NCBI GenBank assembly: GCA_030425045.1 | Contig: JAUHVL010000008.1 | Span: forward strand, 1-64,000 | Origin: a bacterium | GTDB lineage: Bacteria > Bdellovibrionota > Bacteriovoracia > Bacteriovoracales > Bacteriovoracaceae | Length of the DNA stretch: 64,000 nt | Direction: 5' to 3' | Shown here: one piece after another, positions 53,519 through 62,371 of the stretch | How positions within the stretch are numbered: position 1 is the stretch's first letter | Layout: every line of letters begins with the position of its first letter | Program-made: the position numbers and the translations under genes | The notes under the pieces: model-generated | What the model saw: the letters and a program-made list of their open reading frames with translations, nothing else | What the model was told of the DNA's origin: nothing | Databases searched by the model: none

Positions 53519-53806
53519 ATGAAAAAAATTATTCTTCTCTTTCTTCTCTCTTTATCTATCACTCTTCAATCCAAAGAAGTGGTCGTTGAAGTTCCTGGCA
53601 TGGTTTGCCAGATGTGTGTCTACGGAATGAAAAAACATTTCAAGTCTGCTGTAAAAGACTCAGAGAAAGATATTATTGTAGATTTAGAAAAGAAAACTGT
53701 TCTCGTCAAACTCAGTAAAACGATCTCTGATGATGACATTAAAAAAAGAGTCAAAGATGCTGGTTATGAAGCAGGAAAAATAACCTGGAAAGAAACTAAA
53801 AAATAA
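53519..53806 (+). CDS. Exported heavy-metal-associated (HMA) protein
   Basis: This is a 95-residue protein from the ATG at 53519 (AGAGG before it), with signal peptide (ILLFLLSLSITLQS). The HMA fold carries the GMVCQMC metal site (two Cys) and a DDDIKKRVKDAGYEAG end. It is MerP-like and likely hands Cu or another soft metal to the membrane partner that follows. The start is placed here because an earlier one would add 23 residues read from the preceding gene. Confidence 0.85.
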   Translation: MKKIILLFLLSLSITLQSKEVVVEVPGMVCQMCVYGMKKHFKSAVKDSEKDIIVDLEKKTVLVKLSKTISDDDIKKRVKDAGYEAGKITWKETKK

Positions 53807-53812
53807 AGCGAA

Positions 53813-54181
53813 ATGTTTAATAAAGTTTTAAACTTTTTTTCTCTCTTTGGCTCACTCAGTACACTACTTTGCTGTGCTCTTCCAGTAACTCTCGTCTCCA
53901 TTGGGATGGGTGCTACCTTTGCAAGCCTCACCTCAAACTTTCCTCAAGTCATTTGGCTGATTGAAAGAAAAACGACACTTTTTATCATCACAGCATTTTT
54001 ATTAGCTCTTTCTTATTTTATGATGAAAAGGGCCGATAGACTCTCTTGTCCTATCGATCCCGAACAAAAAGCAGTCTGTGAAGCGACAAAACCACTAGCA
54101 TGGAAGATATTTTGGGTAAGTATTCTCTTTTATTTTGTCGGTCTTTTATTTTCTTATATCCTTCCACTTTTTTTATTTTGA
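53813..54181 (+). CDS. MerT-like membrane protein
   Basis: This is a 122-residue protein with three membrane segments. GSLSTLLCCALPVTLVSIGMG in the first segment holds the CC pair typical of MerT/MerC-like importers. Another Cys pair (LSCPIDPEQKAVCEA) lies in a loop. Together with the HMA protein it would move a soft metal ion across the inner membrane. mer genes proper (merA) are not present. Confidence 0.78.
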   Translation: MFNKVLNFFSLFGSLSTLLCCALPVTLVSIGMGATFASLTSNFPQVIWLIERKTTLFIITAFLLALSYFMMKRADRLSCPIDPEQKAVCEATKPLAWKIFWVSILFYFVGLLFSYILPLFLF

Positions 54182-54188
54182 GGTGACA

Positions 54189-54458
54189 TTGGAACATCCA
54201 AGCCATAAAAATGAAATTAACCGTATCAACAGACTCATAGGCCAACTAGAGGGAGTCAAAAAGATGATTGAAGAAAAGGCTTACTGCCCAGAAATCTTAA
54301 TTCAAACAAAGGCCATTACTTCTGCCATCAGAGGACTTGAAACATCTTTATTAGAAAAACATATTCAACATTGTGTAAAAAACAACTTACAAAATGACTA
54401 TCACACAAGCGAAACGATAGACGAGCTCGTAAATATTTTCAAAACGAGAATTAAGTAA
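54189..54458 (+). CDS. csoR: CsoR-family metal-sensing repressor
   Basis: This is an 89-residue repressor. I start at the TTG at 54189, which has GAGG just upstream and gives MEHPSHKNEINRINRLIGQLEG, the usual opening of the family. Cys33, His58 and Cys62 have the same spacing (25 and 29) as the Cu(I) ligands Cys36, His61 and Cys65 of CsoR. Its probable operator is at 52861-52885. It overlaps the convergent thioesterase gene by 8 bp. Confidence 0.88.
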   Translation: MEHPSHKNEINRINRLIGQLEGVKKMIEEKAYCPEILIQTKAITSAIRGLETSLLEKHIQHCVKNNLQNDYHTSETIDELVNIFKTRIK

Positions 54459-54894
54459 TTTTATATTGATAGATATTAAACGTACCTGTCGCCATGGCCA
54501 CAACTTTTGAAGAATCATCTTTTTTATATAACTCAGCAACAACAGAACACAATGTTCTTCCCTTATGCAACACCTTTGCCTCAGCGATTACCTCATCACC
54601 TTCTTTTAAAGGTTTAAAATATTTTACGTTGAGATCTACTGTTGACGTCAGTTCAAGTTTTTCAAGAGTTGTAAAGACAGCACAGCCAAGAGAAAAATCT
54701 AAAAAGCCAGAGACAACACCACCATGAACGGAATTACTTGGAGACAAATGTTCTTTTCGAATTTTAATCGTTGTCCTGGCAACTTTTTTATTTAAATCAT
54801 AGTCAAGAATTTCATATCCTAACCATTCGCCATATTGATCAACTAAGGGGACATTTGTCCCCTTAACTTCATTTAAAAAATCTACAAACTTCAA
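54451..54894 (-). CDS. PaaI-like thioesterase
   Basis: This is a 147-residue hot-dog thioesterase, probably acting on acyl-CoA. The motif HGGVVSGFLDFSLGCAV (HGG with the catalytic Asp/Glu region) and LNVKYFKPLKEGDEV are typical. I favour a TTG at 54894 with AGGG eight bases upstream; another TTG at 54915 is possible. It is coupled to the upstream secreted-protein gene. Confidence 0.8.
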   Translation of the reverse strand: MKFVDFLNEVKGTNVPLVDQYGEWLGYEILDYDLNKKVARTTIKIRKEHLSPSNSVHGGVVSGFLDFSLGCAVFTTLEKLELTSTVDLNVKYFKPLKEGDEVIAEAKVLHKGRTLCSVVAELYKKDDSSKVVAMATGTFNIYQYKIT

Positions 54895-54904
54895 TGAATT
54901 TACC

Positions 54905-55420
54905 CTAATAGACAAGATAAGAGTGTTCGACTTTTGGTTGGTTTTTTAAAATTTTGATAACACTTGTCCCTGGCTTAATATCTAATCTTGCAACAAGCTT
55001 GGTAACAATTCTTCCGTTGTTATAAACCATCCATTTACCATGTCCAGAGTTATACTTCATATCTAAATTATAATTATCTTTAACTCCTTCAACTGCTTTG
55101 AAAGAAAGATTTATTCTTCCACCTTCTTTAACGGTGAAGTACTTACTATATAAATCTACAATATGTAGACCAAAAGCAGAAACTCTTAAAATCTTAGGAG
55201 TCGTTGTGGCCAATTTATTAAGTGAAACCTTAATAGGAAGTCCGGCAACAAAAGCTTTTTCAATTCTATTTTGCTTGTCTACTTGTAACATTAAGTCACC
55301 TTTCATCATTTCTTCGCTTCCTGAATTGTAGACTTCTATTTCTGTGAGTTTAAAGTTTTTGGCCGAGATTTGAGTGATCGTAAGTAATACAAATAATAAA
55401 CTTAATCCAAGTTTCTTCAA
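54905..55420 (-). CDS. Small secreted protein, unknown
   Basis: This is a 171-residue protein with signal peptide (LGLSLLFVLLTITQISA). The mature part is basic and mostly beta, with no cysteine pair. No domain is recognised. AGGGAGG lies before the ATG. It shares a strand and probably an operon with the thioesterase. Confidence 0.6.
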   Translation of the reverse strand: MKKLGLSLLFVLLTITQISAKNFKLTEIEVYNSGSEEMMKGDLMLQVDKQNRIEKAFVAGLPIKVSLNKLATTTPKILRVSAFGLHIVDLYSKYFTVKEGGRINLSFKAVEGVKDNYNLDMKYNSGHGKWMVYNNGRIVTKLVARLDIKPGTSVIKILKNQPKVEHSYLVY

Positions 55421-55508
55421 AAATCCTCCCTGATTTTAGTACTTATACCTATTTTCTTTTAAAAATGGATCTAATGCAAAAACAAAATCGTGATATAATG
55501 AAACTTCG

Positions 55509-56246
55509 ATGAAAATAGTCAACATATTACTCTATTTATTTTTTCAAGTATCATTTGCTAATGAAATTAAAATTGGTGATTCGTTTTATAAACAAAGAGA
55601 AAAATTATCAAATGTCTATTTGGCCCTTGAAAACTATGAGAAATTTCTTACTAAAAATAACAATAGTATCGATGCTCTCTGGCGTATCAGTATGGCCCAT
55701 TATTATATAGGTCATGTTCTTAAAAAAAGCTCTAATAGAGAGAAGCACTTTAGACTCGGGGTGAAAACGGGAAAAAAATGTGCTGAGCTTTCAAAGCGTC
55801 AATCTGTTGAATGTATATTCTGGCTCGCTACCAACACTGCACTATTAAATAAAGAACATGGTATCTTAAGTTTGGCCTTTGGTATTGGGCATATGATTGA
55901 TCTCTTTGAAGAAGCAAGAAAACTAAATCCCGATTATGCTAGCGCTGGTCCCTACCGTATGCTTGCTTTACTGTATTATAAAGCTCCAGGATTTTTAGGT
56001 GGCGATAAAAAGAAAGCTTTAAGTTATATCAAGCAGTCTATTGAGAAATCTCCCAATGAACCACTCAATGTATACTTTTATATGACGTTTCTTCTCGATA
56101 AAAAGAAAAGTGATGAAGCCATGAAAATCGCTAACGATTTTTCTAAAAAAGCAAACCCCAAAACTTTTCCATTTTACGAATCACACTCAGCCTATCGTAA
56201 GATCAATTACTTCATTGCCCATAAAAGCTTCCCTAAGACCAAATAA
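55509..56246 (+). CDS. TatT-like TPR protein, exported
   Basis: This is a 245-residue protein with signal peptide (IVNILLYLFFQVSFA). TPR-like helices run from about residue 30 to 230, with NYEKFLTKNNNSIDALWRISMAHYYIGHV, KLNPDYASAGPYRMLALLYYKAPGFLGGDKKKAL and YFYMTFLLDKKKSDEAMKIA. The APGFLGGDKKKAL stretch recalls TatT, the periplasmic partner of TRAP transporters. No transporter gene is next to it. Confidence 0.7.
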   Translation: MKIVNILLYLFFQVSFANEIKIGDSFYKQREKLSNVYLALENYEKFLTKNNNSIDALWRISMAHYYIGHVLKKSSNREKHFRLGVKTGKKCAELSKRQSVECIFWLATNTALLNKEHGILSLAFGIGHMIDLFEEARKLNPDYASAGPYRMLALLYYKAPGFLGGDKKKALSYIKQSIEKSPNEPLNVYFYMTFLLDKKKSDEAMKIANDFSKKANPKTFPFYESHSAYRKINYFIAHKSFPKTK

Positions 56247-56324
56247 TGTCTTAAAAGATGACAGTGACTATGTAATCTTTCCAAGAATCTAGATATCTTA
56301 CTGATTTTCGGTTAATTTCTCACT

Positions 56325-56633
56325 ATGAGAGTTCCTTACTTACATAGTTTTTTTGAATTTATTAGCCACAACAACCTATTTGGAATTCCATTAGATATTC
56401 CTGCCCATCTTATCGTAGGGGCAATCGCTTCTTATTATATTCTTAGAAAAACTCAAAGCATTAAAACTTGTCTCATTTCAATTCTTTTAATCGCTCTGAT
56501 GAAAGAGTTATATGATCAGAAGGTAATGACCAACACATTATTAGAAAATATCAAAGATATAACGATTACGATGCTTCCTGCATTTTTACTCGTCTATTTT
56601 CATCAATTAAAAACTTCTCGAGCACTTAAGTAA
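56325..56633 (+). CDS. Small membrane protein
   Basis: This is a 102-residue protein with two or three membrane segments (PAHLIVGAIASYYIL, CLISILLIALM, ITITMLPAFLLVYF). Family not recognised; there is a faint resemblance to VanZ-like proteins. It stands alone between the TPR gene and moxR. Confidence 0.55.
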   Translation: MRVPYLHSFFEFISHNNLFGIPLDIPAHLIVGAIASYYILRKTQSIKTCLISILLIALMKELYDQKVMTNTLLENIKDITITMLPAFLLVYFHQLKTSRALK

Positions 56634-56684
56634 GGTAAGTTCATCCCTCATGATTATCAGTACTTATTAAAGTACAATTGAGGC

Positions 56685-57599
56685 ATGAATAAACATATCA
56701 AACGACTTATAGAAAAAGCATCTACTGTTATTATCGGAAAAGAAAAACAAATTGAGTTGGCCCTTTGCTCATATTTCTCATCCGGACATTTACTCATTGA
56801 AGACATTCCCGGTGTTGGAAAAACAACATTAGCAAAGACTCTTGCCGCTTTATTTTCACATGATTTTAAACGGATTCAGTTTACTAATGATTTACTTCCA
56901 AGTGACCTTATTGGAACACAAATCTTTAATACAAAAGATCAAACTTTTACTTTTCACAGAGGGCCTCTCTTTACTCAAATCTTACTTGCTGATGAACTTA
57001 ACCGAGCTTCTCCTAAAACTCAAAGTGCATTATTAGAAGCGATGGAAGAGAAAAAAATTACCATTGAAGGTGTCTCTCATCCATTACCTCGGCCATTTTT
57101 TGTGGTAGCAACACAAAATCCCAAAGGACAACTCGGAACCTATCCTCTTCCAGAATCTCAAATGGATCGGTTTATGATGAAAATAACACTTGGCCCGCCA
57201 TCTCCAGAACAAGAGGCGAAATTACTACTCCAAAGTAAATTGTACAATGAAGAAAATATTAAACTTCTTGAAGGTGAAGAAGAGATACATCAGGAAGTTG
57301 CTAAGGAGAAAAGCAATATTACAATCGATGAAAAGCTTACTCAATATGTAGTATCACTTCTCAATATTAGCAGGCAAAGTGAGCAGTTTATTGACCTTTC
57401 TCCCAGGGCCGGAATTGATCTTGTTGAAGCTTCAAAAACTCTCGCCTATTTTAATGAGAGAGACTTTGTAACTCCAGATGATATTCAATATCTTGTTCCC
57501 TATGTTTGGGGACATAGACTCATCTCACCACTAGAATCTTCCGTCGATAGTGAAGCCTTATTGTCTGATCAATTGATAAAATCTGTACCTGTACCCTAA
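56685..57599 (+). CDS. MoxR-family AAA ATPase
   Basis: This is a 304-residue AAA+ protein. Walker A is DIPGVGKTTLAK, Walker B LLADELNRASPKTQ, and the MoxR features EAMEEKKITIEG, FVVATQNPKGQLGTYPLPESQMDRF (sensor 1 and Arg) and LSPRAGIDL (sensor 2) follow in order. These ATPases act as chaperones for metalloproteins or membrane complexes. It is the first gene of a three-gene set with a DUF58 protein (2 bp later) and a transglutaminase. Confidence 0.95.
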   Translation: MNKHIKRLIEKASTVIIGKEKQIELALCSYFSSGHLLIEDIPGVGKTTLAKTLAALFSHDFKRIQFTNDLLPSDLIGTQIFNTKDQTFTFHRGPLFTQILLADELNRASPKTQSALLEAMEEKKITIEGVSHPLPRPFFVVATQNPKGQLGTYPLPESQMDRFMMKITLGPPSPEQEAKLLLQSKLYNEENIKLLEGEEEIHQEVAKEKSNITIDEKLTQYVVSLLNISRQSEQFIDLSPRAGIDLVEASKTLAYFNERDFVTPDDIQYLVPYVWGHRLISPLESSVDSEALLSDQLIKSVPVP

Positions 57600-57600
57600 A

Positions 57601-58545
57601 ATGATACTTAATAATGCCATAAGTTTTATCAAAGCAAAAACAGCAAAAAGCAAGAATACATCTAAAATTTATATTCTTCCCACTTTAATTGGAGTTTATT
57701 TTTTTGCGACCGCAGTTTTACAATTAATTATGGGAGTTGTCTTTAGTAATAACCTCATTTTACTTTTCGGCTTAATGTTACTTATTTTTGGAATTCTGAC
57801 AGCAGTCATCACCAATTTTCACCTAGAAAATATAGAGTTAACAAATCTTAATATTTTTTCGGGACATCAAAACTTTGATCAAATAATTTCATTAACCTTT
57901 AGCAATAAATTAAAAAAACAAGAGCTTTCCGGACTTAAAATCATTGTTAAAACGAAAGAAAAAAAAGAATTATCAATTCCACTAAAATCTTTAAAACCAG
58001 GATTACAAAAAGTCACACATCAATTTAAGCTTCCAAGAGGTAAATATCATATCGAGACAATCGTTATCTCGACTCAATACCCTCTCAATTTATTCGAATC
58101 TTGGAAAAATCAAAAATCTTCTCATAATACTTTTTTCGTTTATCCAGAGAAACTTAAAAGTTTTACGAAACAAGATTATTTTATTGAAACAGAATTCGAC
58201 AAAGGGAGAAAAACTATTTCTGCAGAGTTTTCTCATCTTGAAAAATTTCAACCAGGTGATCCGATAAACAGAATTGACTGGAAAGTCTTTGCTCGTACAG
58301 AAGAATTGTATAAAAAAGTATTTCAAGATCATATGAGTCCACAACAAAAATTCTTGTTAAAAGAGCCCATTACAGAGAAGTCCTTAAGTGAAATATCTAC
58401 CTTAATTTCTCATGCCTATGAAAATAATCATCAGTGGGAACTAGAATCGACAGATACCATTTTTCATATGGACTCTGGCAAAAGTCATTTTACTGAATGC
58501 CAACGATACCTCAGTGAAAAGGAAGTCAATGAAAAAACTTCTTAA
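57601..58545 (+). CDS. DUF58-family membrane-associated protein
   Basis: This is a 314-residue protein with two N-terminal membrane segments (about residues 24-80). The DUF58 motif FQPGDPINRIDWKVFARTEELYKKVFQD lies near residue 215. The C-terminal part is short, without the full von Willebrand-like domain. It is usually linked to MoxR. The end overlaps the next gene by 17 bp. Confidence 0.85.
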   Translation: MILNNAISFIKAKTAKSKNTSKIYILPTLIGVYFFATAVLQLIMGVVFSNNLILLFGLMLLIFGILTAVITNFHLENIELTNLNIFSGHQNFDQIISLTFSNKLKKQELSGLKIIVKTKEKKELSIPLKSLKPGLQKVTHQFKLPRGKYHIETIVISTQYPLNLFESWKNQKSSHNTFFVYPEKLKSFTKQDYFIETEFDKGRKTISAEFSHLEKFQPGDPINRIDWKVFARTEELYKKVFQDHMSPQQKFLLKEPITEKSLSEISTLISHAYENNHQWELESTDTIFHMDSGKSHFTECQRYLSEKEVNEKTS

Positions 58546-60487
58546 TATTTGTTCTACACCTCCTTGGTGGGGAATATGTGTTCTTTTTGCAAGTTTTTTA
58601 TCAGACACTCCACATGAAATTATTAGTTCTAGTATTGTTATTCACCTACTCTTTATTCTAGGGATATATCCTAAAGAAAAAGCAAATAAGAGAGCTTTTA
58701 TCCTTATACTCTTATCGGCCAGCACTTATATGGTCTTTCATTTTTTTCAAACAATTCTCGATTTAGAAGCCGGGATATCACTTCTCACTTTTCTTGTTTC
58801 GGCAAAAGTTTTTGAACTGAATAACAAAAGAGACAAAGCAATCTATTATTATATTGGTTTTCTTGTGATCACAGGTATAACGGTCTTTAACCAATCATTT
58901 TATGCTTCAATCATTTCAATCTCTCTCATATCCCTTGGCGTTTGGGGCCATACCTCTTTAGATCAACATAATAAATTTTCATTTCAATTAGGTGGTGTCT
59001 CGACTAAAAACTTGTTCGCTTACGGTTTCGTTGCCTCTGCTATCTTAATTATCTGTTACCTCTTATTTCCAAGAATCAATTTTGGGTTTAGAAATCAATC
59101 TACTCTTCTTGGTAAATCGAATTTTTCACCAACAGCTGCTCCTGGTGAAGTAGATCAACTCATTCTAACAGATGATCCTGTTTTTGTAGCTAAACTAAAT
59201 AAGAAGCAACTTAATTCCGAGAAACTCTATTGGGTCGGGACGATACTGACGAGAACTGATGGTTATTTTTGGAATGAAGATAGAAGAATTGAGAGATTAC
59301 CAGCCCCCAAAGCGTTATCAAAGGCCAGTCGTTTTGAAATTCAGTTAAGGGGGCAAAATAATGAATACCTCTTTACACCTGATACCGCAATTGGACCTCC
59401 AAATGTTTTAGAAAGTTTTTTTATTCTCAACGAAAAAAGCTTCAAGCTTAAAAGGGCCACACATAAAAAAATTACGTATAGCGGAGACTTTACATTTAAA
59501 GGTAAATTTGAAAAGCCTGACTTTAAGTATTACAAAAAAAGAAAATCTTATCGAAAAGCAAAGGATAAAACTTTTCAGTTAGCATCAAAATTAAAAGCTA
59601 GCACGAGAGAAGAAACACTCCAAAATATATTAAATTATTTTGTTAATCAGAAGTTTATTTATACTTTAAAATCGGGAGAGACTTCCTCTGTTGATGATTT
59701 TCTTTTTATTACAAAAAAGGGATTCTGTACTCACTTCGCCTCAGCAACCGCCCTACTACTGAGATTAAATGATATACCTAGCCGAGTGATTAGCGGATTT
59801 CACGGAGGTGAATATAATAGCTTTGGTGATTTTTATACGATTACAGGAAAAGACGCCCATGCGTGGGTAGAGTACTACTTGGAAGAAGAGGGCTGGCAAA
59901 GAGTCGACCCCGTCGATGTCATTAGCCCAGAACGTGTCAGACTTGGAGGTCAGGCTTTTTTTAATATAGCTCGAGATGCGCAAGGAAGGGCCATTCGTGA
60001 CGAGAGTTGGTTCTCTGAACAATATCAAGTGGCCTCAATGTTTTTAGCTAGCTTAAATAATGACTGGCAGAGGTTTTTCTATGAGTATGATCAAGTTAGC
60101 CAACTAGAATTGGCAAAGAGTATGGGAATGCATATTGGAAAGCTTTATTACTACGGATCATTTCTCATCATGTTTCTTATTTTTGTCTTAATTATTACAC
60201 GCATAAAAAAAGAAAAAAAACGTATTCATGATCCCGTCATTATTGAATATCAAAAATTTCTTTCTAAAGTAGAAAAGCTAAATATTTATAAACCCACATT
60301 TGAAACTCCTCATCAGTTTTTTATCAAATTGAAAAAGGAACTAGGGCTTGAGTATAAAGATGACTTAGATAAGCTCAATAATCTTTTTAATCAGTATCAC
60401 TATAGTACCGATCAAAGCCACCATAATGAAATCATTTTATTATTAAAAAGAATTACTCAATTATTAAAAGACAAGAAAGTTAAATAA
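58529..60487 (+). CDS. TgpA-like transglutaminase membrane protein
   Basis: This is a 652-residue protein from the ATG at 58529 (AAGGAAG upstream). Six or more membrane segments lie at the N-terminus, followed by a periplasmic transglutaminase domain with Cys in KGFCTHFASATALLLRL, His in GKDAHAWVEYYL and Asp in QRVDPVDV. One more membrane segment (about residue 550) and a cytosolic tail end the protein. The product and its MoxR and DUF58 neighbours form the conserved trio seen in many proteobacteria. Confidence 0.9.
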   Translation: MKKLLNICSTPPWWGICVLFASFLSDTPHEIISSSIVIHLLFILGIYPKEKANKRAFILILLSASTYMVFHFFQTILDLEAGISLLTFLVSAKVFELNNKRDKAIYYYIGFLVITGITVFNQSFYASIISISLISLGVWGHTSLDQHNKFSFQLGGVSTKNLFAYGFVASAILIICYLLFPRINFGFRNQSTLLGKSNFSPTAAPGEVDQLILTDDPVFVAKLNKKQLNSEKLYWVGTILTRTDGYFWNEDRRIERLPAPKALSKASRFEIQLRGQNNEYLFTPDTAIGPPNVLESFFILNEKSFKLKRATHKKITYSGDFTFKGKFEKPDFKYYKKRKSYRKAKDKTFQLASKLKASTREETLQNILNYFVNQKFIYTLKSGETSSVDDFLFITKKGFCTHFASATALLLRLNDIPSRVISGFHGGEYNSFGDFYTITGKDAHAWVEYYLEEEGWQRVDPVDVISPERVRLGGQAFFNIARDAQGRAIRDESWFSEQYQVASMFLASLNNDWQRFFYEYDQVSQLELAKSMGMHIGKLYYYGSFLIMFLIFVLIITRIKKEKKRIHDPVIIEYQKFLSKVEKLNIYKPTFETPHQFFIKLKKELGLEYKDDLDKLNNLFNQYHYSTDQSHHNEIILLLKRITQLLKDKKVK

Positions 60488-60512
60488 TTACCTCCCTCAC
60501 CGGGAGGCAATT
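60487..60512. terminator. Bidirectional terminator between tgpA and the protease
   Basis: CCTCCC and GGGAGG pair around TCACC (60491-60507), with AATT on either side adding base pairs. It lies between the 3' ends of two convergent genes. Confidence 0.65.
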
Positions 60513-60535
60513 AATATGGATTGAAGGCCTGATGA

Positions 60536-61372
60536 TTAGGGTTTATACCAGCAACGAGGTCTCATCCCTACAAGATATCCCTCACTTCTGGTACATGCAT
60601 TTATATTTGCATCCTGATCATCAAAGTCTGAATTATAGTCTTTATCGCAAAGGGCCCCTTGAAAATAAGTATCGAGCCGACATTGAGCTGCGGGATGATG
60701 ATGAGCTGTCCACCACACTTTCTTTTTAGATGGCTTATCAAAGCTCACATCACTTCCATAATTTAAACTAGAGAGAACATTTCCAAGACTTAATCCGGCC
60801 ATCGATGCTCGCTGACAAATAGCAACTTCATCGGCAGAGCTATAAACCGAAGTACATTTCTGAGTCACAATTTCAGGAATATCCATTGTTGATACAATCC
60901 CCACATTATCGTCCCCTTCTACATAGAGACGAAAACACTTTGTGGTACCAAAGTAATCAGACTGTCCTTCGTTGGTTACCCAATTCCCCTTACCTGACTT
61001 TGGAGCACCTCCGAGATGATGTCCAATTTCATGACAGCTAACGAGAGCAAAGCCATCGAGAGTTGTTTTTTCATGTCTGGCAAAGCCACCAAACATATGG
61101 ATATATGAAATATCTCCCGTCTGACTGGCATAAGCATTTACCGTTCCATCTTGCCAGTTTCTTTTAATGACAAGCTTTCTTCCTTTTGCCTCAAAGATTG
61201 GTTCATAAAGTAGCTTGATCCGATCTAAAACTGAATTAAAATCATCTTGAGTAATATTCGCATCACGCTTCTCAGTTCCAATCCACCAATTATTTTTGGG
61301 TGCAATTCCATTACATAATTCGTGAGCATTAATTGTTACTGAAAATAACAGAAAAATAAGAGATATCTTCAT
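60536..61372 (-). CDS. Secreted zinc metalloprotease
   Basis: This is a 278-residue protein from the ATG at 61372, with AAGGAG before it. The signal peptide is KISLIFLLFSVTINA. The zinc motif is CHEIGHHLGG (HExGH). Several Cys pairs (LCNG, KCFRLY, QKCTSV, ICQRAS, QCRLD, LCDKD, ACTR, RCWY) suggest a disulfide-rich exported enzyme. The second half (DEVAICQRASMAGLSLGNVLSSL) is unassigned. A role in prey digestion is inferred. Confidence 0.82.
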   Translation of the reverse strand: MKISLIFLLFSVTINAHELCNGIAPKNNWWIGTEKRDANITQDDFNSVLDRIKLLYEPIFEAKGRKLVIKRNWQDGTVNAYASQTGDISYIHMFGGFARHEKTTLDGFALVSCHEIGHHLGGAPKSGKGNWVTNEGQSDYFGTTKCFRLYVEGDDNVGIVSTMDIPEIVTQKCTSVYSSADEVAICQRASMAGLSLGNVLSSLNYGSDVSFDKPSKKKVWWTAHHHPAAQCRLDTYFQGALCDKDYNSDFDDQDANINACTRSEGYLVGMRPRCWYKP

Positions 61373-61520
61373 AAGCACTCCTTGCTTAAAATCGATTCTT
61401 AATCATTAAGTAATTTTATTTTAACTGAATTCTAAAAAAGTATAGAAGATGAAACTATTTGTAAGAACAACTCTTAAATAGAAAAAATTTATTTTCTGAC
61501 AAAAGTATTTTACTTAGAAA

Positions 61521-62354
61521 TTAAAAAGTATAACTTGTTGAAAGATACCAGCTACTTACTTCAGGATCAAAGGCGTAAAACTCAAAAGTACCACCTTTAA
61601 CTTGTGATTCAGAATGAGCATAACCTGCTGTTACTGAAAACTTTGGCATAATCATATAGGTAGAGCTGATATCAAGATCGAGAAAACCTTCATTACTGGC
61701 ACGACCATCTTGCTGGAAGTCACCGAGCTCATCATAGGTTTGTCCAAACCCAACGAGACCAGTAAAGCTAAGTTTATCAAGAGGAGAAACACTTAAGAAA
61801 ATATTATTCCCTAAAATGGCCATTCTGTTCATGGCCCCTTCTTGAGTTTGTTTGTACTTATTAAAATAATACATACCATAAGGCTGGTAACCTAAGGTAA
61901 TACGATTATTAAAAAGAGAACTGAAGAAGTTAAACCTCGTCAGCACTCGCCCTGTTCTTTTCACCTCTCTGGAAACATCACCAGTAGGAAGATAGAAAAA
62001 TAAGTCTGCACTGGTTGAGGAAAGAAAAGAAGGAGGGGCGAGAAAACGATACCTGGTTCCGACTCTTAGGTCGTCCCAGGTATACTCTCTTCCACCAAAT
62101 TTATCGTACACATAAACCTTAGTAATTCTTTGACGAGCATTAAGCGACCAAGCGTTCGTCAACTTGTAGGTTCCTATACCAGAGATTGTTGTAGAGGAAT
62201 CGATATCCTCTTTAAAGCCGTCAGAGTGAGTTAGAGATAAAGTTTTACTCCACTTACTCTCCGAGCTTTGAATCTCTTCTTCGAGTACGGCATTTTGAGC
62301 GTGAATTCCCACGCTCAAAACTAATGCAAAAATTATGATGAAAGAGTTTCTCAT
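61521..62354 (-). CDS. Outer-membrane beta-barrel protein
   Basis: This is a 277-residue exported protein with signal peptide (FIIIFALVLSVGIHA). The body alternates polar and aromatic residues in strand-like units (YKLTNAWSLNARQRITKVY, LFFYLPTGDVSREV) and ends in STSYTF, a typical barrel C-terminal Phe. Probably an outer-membrane channel or transporter. It follows the large metalloprotease gene by 17 bp and is likely in its operon. Confidence 0.75.
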   Translation of the reverse strand: MRNSFIIIFALVLSVGIHAQNAVLEEEIQSSESKWSKTLSLTHSDGFKEDIDSSTTISGIGTYKLTNAWSLNARQRITKVYVYDKFGGREYTWDDLRVGTRYRFLAPPSFLSSTSADLFFYLPTGDVSREVKRTGRVLTRFNFFSSLFNNRITLGYQPYGMYYFNKYKQTQEGAMNRMAILGNNIFLSVSPLDKLSFTGLVGFGQTYDELGDFQQDGRASNEGFLDLDISSTYMIMPKFSVTAGYAHSESQVKGGTFEFYAFDPEVSSWYLSTSYTF

Positions 62355-62371
62355 TGGTTTTGTTTCCTTTC

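Noticed and set aside
53813-54181. A mercury-resistance (mer) operon
   Set aside because: There is no merA or MerR-type regulator, and the regulator present is CsoR with copper-type ligands.
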